Shown in pieces: positions 57,459-64,000 of a stretch of DNA of 64,000 nt. Source of the stretch: Suillus spraguei. Taxonomy: Eukaryota > Basidiomycota > Agaricomycetes > Boletales > Suillaceae. Both the position numbers and the translations under genes were made by a program. The stretch lies in NCBI GenBank assembly GCA_016800925.1, contig JABCPU010000012.1, positions 124,001-188,000 of the forward strand. Direction: 5' to 3'. The notes beneath the pieces are model-generated. The model was not told where the DNA came from and ran no database searches. It worked only from the letters and a program-made list of their open reading frames with translations. Every line of letters begins with the position of its first letter. Positions within the stretch are counted from its first letter, which is position 1.

Positions 57459-60400
57459 ATGTAAGTCAAAGTTTTACTATGTTCCTTGTTCTGTTGACAA
57501 ACTTCTGGTTAGGAACGACCGTCGTCCTAACGCGCTTGTACCCTCTTCACGATCAACCCCAGCTTCACCAAGAGTTGGTTATACATTACACGAAAAACCA
57601 CTACCGCCAATGCCACCCATTAATTATGCTCCACCAAGACCAACCAGCTGGATAGAGGGATCTGGTGAGATTTATCATTAGCATTACTTGTTTCAATTCA
57701 TAGTGGTTGTGCTTGTTTGAGTCTCGGCGCTTACTTCTGCTACTATAATTCTTTCCTTGTTTTCGACGTTCCCTATCCGATCTTTTTTTTTTTGCTGACC
57801 ATTTTCAAAGGTCCAGACCATCCATCAACCGCCTTACCGCCTTTAAGCTCACTTTCTCCCAATCACCACACCGGATCCCGTTCACGCTCACCGACACCAT
57901 CTGTACCTGGTGAATCTGGGACCTGGTCCCAACATTACGGTACTCAGAATTTAACCAATATGAGACTTACTGCGGATGCTTCAACTCTGGACGAGTCACC
58001 ATCTGCTGGCGCTCCCCTGGTAGTACCAGGTCGTTCGTTTTTACAAACACCTCTCGTACGGTCGGTCTCCGAGGGCGAATCTTCATTTCGTTCAGACTCA
58101 TCTCCAACACACTCATTTGCGCGACCTCCTAAGGTGCCGCCGCTCCCAGATCCCTCTCAGTTCCCAGACCCATATCCCCAGCGCTCTCCATTTTCTCGCA
58201 TGTCTGATAGGCTCTCTTCCACTCTGCCGGCTCTCTCTTCCGAAGGTTCCTCTTCTGCATCCACACGTTCGTCTGCATACACTAGCTCCGGAAGTGCACT
58301 AACATCGAGTGACTATGGCCATGTTCATGTCGCTACAGGAGAGGACGAGGAGATTGGCGTCGCAGTAGGAATTACATCCGATGACGTGGACCAGATCTTA
58401 CAGACGAAGACTGTTACTCCTTCGTCTGCAGGAAGGACTCCAATAGACCAGACCAGGTGGTCAGAATACTCAGCGAGTATTCGATCGAGGTCATCTTCCA
58501 TCGGGCAAAATAACACTAACAGCATGCATGAAAACGGCACGCCACGCCTTCGGGAGAACCCTAGCTTCGACATTGGTTGGCAAACAGTAGATGAGAGAGA
58601 TGAAGCTGGTTTGACAAGCGACGAAGAAACTGACGACCTAGGCGAAGAAGATGACGAGGTTGACGACAAGGAGGAGGAGAGGACATCTGCGGTAGTGGTA
58701 GCTGAAGAAGGCCGCGGCCTCATCGTTATAGGCGAAGGCATCCCAATTGCCCAGTTGCGCGTTGATCCAGGTGAGTACGGGTGTCATTTGCGGCAGAAAT
58801 TTACCCAACTCATGACTCCGCCTTCATCAGGAACTACGCATCTACTTCTGGGATCGTCTAGTACGCCCGGTACATTACCGACTTTCCTGTTGGGCGTCTT
58901 ACCGCAAATATGTAATACCCTACTCGCGCTCGACATTTCCGCCAACTTCTTGCACGCGGTTCCTATTGCCCTTGCTTCGTGTGAGAACTTAGAAGAGCTC
59001 AATGTCGCGTCTAATCCTCTTCGAGTCTTACCTGCATTCTTGACTAACCTTACATCCTTGCGTGTACTCATCGCGGATTCTACTGGTATTGGTAGCCTTC
59101 CCGATTCATTATGCGTGCTCGACAAACTTCACACTCTTAGTGTTCGGAGGAACAAAATGCATTCCCTGCCCAGCTGGCTGTGCCTCTTACCTTCGCTACA
59201 GGAGCTTTATCTTGACGGCAATCCGTTCCAAGGTCCTTGGCAAGCCTTGGTCGAGCCATTGCTCGCTAAAACTTCGATGCCACCATTGTATCCGCCCTCG
59301 ACACCCGTTATCCCCCCTTCTCCCGCCAGCCGTGCTGATTCATCTGTAGGGCCAGAGACCGACACGGAGTCGGAGCCTACTAGTGCGGGTCCGGAAGGGC
59401 CATCCTGCTCTCAATTTGATGACGATACTATTACCCCAGCTAGAGCTCCATTCCTTGGTCGTTCCGTAACTTCCCCGCCAACGCTACCTCTCCCCAAGGC
59501 TGCTCCGCGAGGTTTAATACGCACCAAGACTGCTCCAAACGGATCATTTTTCAGCTCAAAGTCGCGCCCCAGAACTGAAGCAGCTGATGGACTCAGGACG
59601 TCGAAGCGCGTGGAAGACTCTGGCTACTACACAGATCACGATCTGCGGAGAATGAAAAGCGCGGGGGAACTACGTTCATCTTTCGATCAACCTGACTCCC
59701 AGATTTCTCCGCAGGGCTCACCTAGCGTTACCCCTGCCCGCCCAGCGCTCCCGAACTATTCGACCTCAGCGTCCAGCTCGAATTTACTTACAGTGGTGGG
59801 TGACTCATCGGAATCCGATCGTTTGAACGTACCCAAGCGGTACGCCAGTCTCGGTGTTTCTTCGTCACCTTCTACCCCAACGCGTAATCCGCGGCCATCC
59901 TTACCTCAGGCACTGTTCGATCCGCCTCAAGGCACTCAAGGGCTGACAGTTCCTGAGCCCTCGCGTATCTCTTCCGTCGAAACTATTTCTCCGGCGACTT
60001 CTCCGCCTCGACCGCTGTCGCGTGATCCGCCTCGATCCTCACCAAGTTATGGGGAGAGGAGTAGTACTGCAAGGCAGTCTCAGTCTCACTCTAAGGACAG
60101 AGAAAAGAGTGGGCGATGGGGTTTCTTGAAGAAGATGTCGATGGGAAAGATGCGACCCGGACCCGACTCTCCATATCGACCGACCACGTCTCAGCCGGAG
60201 TCGGGGATTGTATCTGCCTCCAATCCCACGACGCCGTTCTCAAGCACGTCGCCTCAGATTGACCTTCGCTTCTCCACTACGGAATTATTCGGGTCGCTCA
60301 CGGGTGGCGCTCCTTCTGTCGCCTTGTCCCCGCCAGAGCTAGAGAATGAGACCAAGAACGAGACTCCGACCTCTGAAAAGGCTTCCCCGATTCCGCCGCC

Positions 60401-62582
60401 TGCTATACCTAGCAGTTTACTTGTTTCATCGCCTTCTCCTGTTTCACGGTCGTCCAGAAGAAGGAGCTTCTTACCGGTCGCTGATACAGCAGCTATACCT
60501 TCGCCGCCACCTGTACCCTTTCTGGAACGCCTATCAGGTGGTGATAACGCGGATAAGCCCAGGCCCAATATGTCAACAAGTCCAGTTGCGGACTCGGATA
60601 GTGTCAACTTTGCTACTCGGAGAGAGGAGGAACGAGCCCGAGAGGCATATACGCGGGCTTTACGCTCCGTTATGGCGTACTTGAAGGATATGAATGATCT
60701 CGGCCTGTCTCAGGGTGGTAATACCATCAGCATGTATTCCGGAGGGGAAGAGAGTTTGTCGAGCGGAATGCGCTCGCGCAGGCCGACGGTTATTGAGAGG
60801 ACGAATTCCGACGCGTCCGCGATGTCGACAATTTCTCGAGCAGGATCCATGTCTGCACAGCTACGGTCTCCTGATGTCATGTCCGGTTTACGCAGTGGGA
60901 CGGCTTCACAGACGGTCAGCGTTGCTGCCTCGGATTGTTCTCAAGATGAGCGGAAATACAAGGATGATAAGAGCAAGCGTACCCTTGTGGTTCGAGAAAT
61001 TGTTGAGTAAGGGTTCTTAATTGTCGGTTGTAGCGGAGGTTACTAACTGTGATACTCAAAGGACGGAGAAGACGTACGTGAAAGGGCTCCAAGAACTTGT
61101 CGACATATACATCAAGCCTAGTGCTGCTCCTGTCAACCTGATCAGTGGTGTCGGTTCCGGCAAAGAAACAACCATCCCCTCAGCAGAGAGGAAGATTGTT
61201 TTCAGTGGTATCGAAGCACTTTTTTCATTCCATAAGGAAAGCTTCCTTCCGTCACTGGAAAAAGCGGCAGCTCCACTGCTACAAAAACCTCCTGGAAGTG
61301 AAGAGTTGGATCCTGATGGTCAATTGTCTGTGGAGGTGGCGACAGCTGTCGCTGGATGTTTCTTGAGGTATGCTGCTTTCATGAGGATGTACTCGACATA
61401 TATCAAGTAAGTACATAAATGTTTCGTGCCCCACTCTTCGCTGATAAAGTATACACAGTAACTTTGACAATTCTGTGCAGCGCATCAGATTTTGGTCGAC
61501 AGATCGGCCTGTCGCTGGGAGCACCAGCCCAGGCTCTACTCTAACGCCATCTTCCAGCACCGCTCAACTTGCTGGGCTTGGTCTTGCTATCTCCACTCCC
61601 TCGGTCCCTGTCGTGATATCTGATCCATCCTCTCCGAGTCATACAGCACATTTGACGTCTGGGCAACGGAGACGAATAAAACAGTTTCTGAAACGTTGCC
61701 GCATGAATCCTCGCCATTCACAACTCAATATGGAAGGCTATCTACTTTTACCAGTTCAACGAATACCACGGTACCGGCTACTAGTAAGTGTTCGCACTGG
61801 TTTGTGTGTGACATGATTAATTGATCGTCTGTCTAGTTGGAAGAGCTTTTGCGGAGTACTCCACCATCGTATACCTTTTTAGATGACTCGTTGGACCGAG
61901 CTCTGACAGAAATATCTTCGTTGGCAAACAACATGAACGAAGGCAAACGAGAGTCCGAATCTCGACGAAAACTTGTTCAATGGCAGTCAAGAATACGAGG
62001 CAAATTTCCCAGCCCTCTGGTGCAACCGCATCGGTGAGTTGTGAGCGCAAGGACCACCTTCCAATTCTCTGACGCTTCAATCAGACGGCTCATCATGGAT
62101 GGACCTCTACTACTCACTAGAGTGGTGCGAAAGACGGTCGTTTCTTTTGAGACATTCAACGCTCAGGGGGACGCCTCCGCTGTTCAAGTTGATTGCCTAG
62201 CGCCAGAGCTTAACCCCCGACCTCTTATTGGAATACTGTGCAACGACCTTCTCGTACTCTGTCGGGATCCTAGCGACGGGAAGGATCCGATGTCTGCGGT
62301 CGACCTGTGGGCGGTGCTGCGGATGCAGACCTTGCCCCAACCAGCAAGCATCGTCCACGGAACTGGTAAGTTCATCTGAAATGGAGGAGTTTTGTTTATT
62401 TCATCATCCGCCCTAGTTTTGCGCCTGGTTGATAACAAGGCTATCCTGTATTTCGATGCTCCGTCGCCTTCTGATGCTTTGAACTGGTTTAGAGGTAAAT
62501 AACGACTACCCACCTAAACTGCGTTTTTGGCTGACAACGGACCTTAGCCATTAATCTGCATATACCTTCTGCAAAAGCATAG
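57459..62582 (+). CDS. Rho guanine nucleotide exchange factor with leucine-rich repeats (LRR-DH-PH)
   Basis: Large signalling protein (about 1,600 residues) that should activate a Rho/Cdc42-type GTPase in polarity or wall integrity. The first codon appears split: AT at 57459-57460, a 52-nt GT-AG intron, then G at 57513, reading MNDRRPNALVPSSRSTPASP. A long Pro/Ser disordered region follows. Leucine-rich repeats lie at about 58860-59260 (LLALDISANFLHAVPIALAS, LEELNVASNPLRVLPAFL, LHTLSVRRNKMHSLPSWL, LQELYLDGNPF). More disordered sequence with SP/TP sites precedes the DH domain, which opens IVETEKTYVKGLQELVDIY across an intron at about 60999-61061. Its core helix is LNMEGYLLLPVQRIPRYRLLLEELL. 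A PH-like domain (DGPLLLTRVVRKTVV to SDALNWFRAINLHIPSAKA) ends at 62582. An in-frame stop lies upstream of the split ATG, supporting this start. Confidence 0.88.
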
Positions 62583-63109
62583 ATGCTTCAGGTCCTCGTC
62601 GTGCCTTAAACCTAGTACTCAATCTCTGCGCATTCGTTTCTGGCTCGCTGGATGGGCACTCTGATACGTATATATACTGTCATTAAGTTTCCTGCATGTT
62701 ACATTCGGTTTTCGTCCTCAACATTATCTTCCCACTGTATTTCACTCATTACGATTTTAACTCGTATAGCCAGGTAAAATAGACAAGCTTAAATCAATAC
62801 AGAAACTCATTCCGCCGTGATGCAGTGGACGGTTTTCTCATGCCATCTCTCACGTTTCAATTTCGATCAAATTGTAGAATTTTAAAATAAAGTACTGCGG
62901 TACACTATTGGTAAATTACATTCTTGTTCAAATATTTATTTTTCACGATGTAGTGGTTTTTGTCCATTTTGGTTAGCAGGACCATGATCAAATTGACAAG
63001 ATATTATTATATTGCTAGAGCTGGCAGTGACATACAGCAAATAACGAGATATGTCAAGGCTAACAAACAAGTAGACGATGATCAAGAAAAATATTATTGC
63101 AAGGTATAA
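62583..63109. other. Intergenic, AT-rich, between convergent genes
   Basis: About 530 AT-rich bases holding both 3' regions; no coding signal. Confidence 0.45.
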
Positions 63110-64000
63110 TTACACCTACGAGTGAGGCGACAACGTTAGTGATGTCAAAAATTGCCAAGAAGCAACTTTGCTCACCAGCCATTGCCAGAATGCTTCCATC
63201 TTGTTCTTTGGTGGTGGTTCGTCGTATGAATCAGCCACGATTTCAGCTATATCGCTCACAAAGTCCATGTCTTCTGCAGCGACGGGCTTGGTGCGATAGT
63301 AGAAGCGAGCGCCAACGTACATGATTGGCCAAGTAATAAGAAGAAGGTAGTTGGTGACGAAATTTGCGGTACTCCAATTTCCTTCGAGGAAGACACTCCA
63401 TCCGCTGAACTAGAGAATAGAGGAATAGTCAGTCTAAACAGTACTGGCGGATATGAAAGTTGACGTACGAAACACACGGTGATCGTTGCACCGGTTCCCC
63501 ACCAAGCTGCATATGGCTGGAGATTTGTGTAGTAAGGGAGCGTCTTGCGATCGATGCCTTGGACCTGCATGCCCTTGTAGAAGCGGAGGTACGTGACCGA
63601 AATACCAAACCACGTCATAAGGCCGGCGACAGCTGTCATGTTCGAAAACCAATCAAACACTGAGCCCGCACTTGTGGACACAGCCATGAACGCAAGAAGG
63701 GAGAAAGACGCGCTAAAGAGGACAGCCGCGTAGGGCAACCCACTGCGTGTGGTTCTAAGGAAGAACTTGGGAGCATTTCCTGAGGCTGCAAGACCATCTA
63801 CGAAGTACGTTAATTTCGATCAGTTGGTTGCCAGATAAGTATACGTACAAATTGCACGAGATGCAGTATACAAATCACTAGACGAGGCGGACCATGCCGA
63901 AGTCAACAAACAAGCATTGATGATCTATTTTGAATACCATTGAGAAATTTCTAGGTAAAAAGGAAAGCTATGTGCGGCTTACTGAAGGAAGAGATTTAAT
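63110..64000 (-). CDS. Amino-acid permease (APC superfamily, YAT type), C-terminal part
   Basis: Plasma-membrane amino-acid/H+ symporter cut by the window edge; only the C-terminal third is present. From the right end: INACLLTSAWSASSSDLYTASRAI, the conserved GLAASGNAPKFFLRTTRSG, TM spans YAAVLFSASFSLLAFMAVS and NMTAVAGLMTWFGISVTYLRFY. Then come KGMQVQGIDRKTLPYYTNLQPY, TITVCFFSGWSVFLEGNW, FVTNYLLLITWPIMYVGARFYY and the cytosolic tail PPPKNKMEAFWQWL. I place a final intron at about 63116-63173, giving WQWLV and a stop at 63110-63112. Without that intron the frame runs on to 63116. Substrate unknown. Confidence 0.88.

Overview
The window is nuclear DNA from a filamentous basidiomycete, most likely an Agaricomycete. 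The genes are dense, sit on both strands, and are cut by many roughly 45-65 nt GT-AG introns. The products are typical fungal ones: Vac8, a Cdc11-type septin, Ies1, NAD-dependent saccharopine dehydrogenase, a YAT-type amino-acid permease, and MYND/Mss51-like proteins. There are no operons, CRISPR arrays, rRNA genes or recognisable transposons. I rebuilt exons by hand from splice signals and protein-family conservation, so each listed span runs from start codon to stop codon and includes introns.

0-10 kb: VAC8 (+), a secreted GH16 glucanase (+), an Asnsd1-like asparagine-synthetase-domain protein (-) and 6-phosphogluconate dehydrogenase (-). 10-23 kb: an oxysterol-binding protein with a PH domain and an FFAT-like motif (+), mitochondrial aconitase (+), mitochondrial MutS homologue MSH1 (-) and a septin (+) divergent from MSH1. 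23-34 kb: an MIT-domain protein (+), a small gene carrying a second copy of the Ies1 C-terminal module (-), a mucin-like single-pass membrane protein (+) and an alpha/beta-hydrolase with long disordered regions (-). 34-45 kb: an amino-acid transporter (+), a lysophospholipid acyltransferase (+), a three-exon TIM8 gene (-), IES1 (+), an unknown Ser/Pro-rich protein (-) and LYS1 (-). 45-55 kb: a duplicated region with two DltE-like short-chain dehydrogenases (-) and two MYND/Mss51-like proteins (+). In the second copy the pair is separated by a TTC1-like TPR gene (+) and the mitochondrial inner-membrane protease gene IMP1 (-). 55-64 kb: Elongator subunit ELP4 (+), a large LRR-DH-PH RhoGEF (+) and an amino-acid permease (-) cut by the window edge.

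The genes are mostly unrelated housekeeping functions. Three mitochondrial genes (MSH1, TIM8, IMP1) and two possible lysine-pathway genes (aconitase, LYS1) are present, but they are too scattered to form a cluster. The most unusual observations are: (1) the IES1 C-terminal exons are copied, with identical intron positions, onto another gene 13 kb away; (2) the SDR plus MYND/Mss51 pair is duplicated and decaying, with single-base indels in one member of each family; (3) the RhoGEF start codon appears to be split by an intron; (4) aconitase has 9- and 11-nt microexons and a GC-AG intron; (5) the oxysterol-binding protein has a degenerate signature motif.
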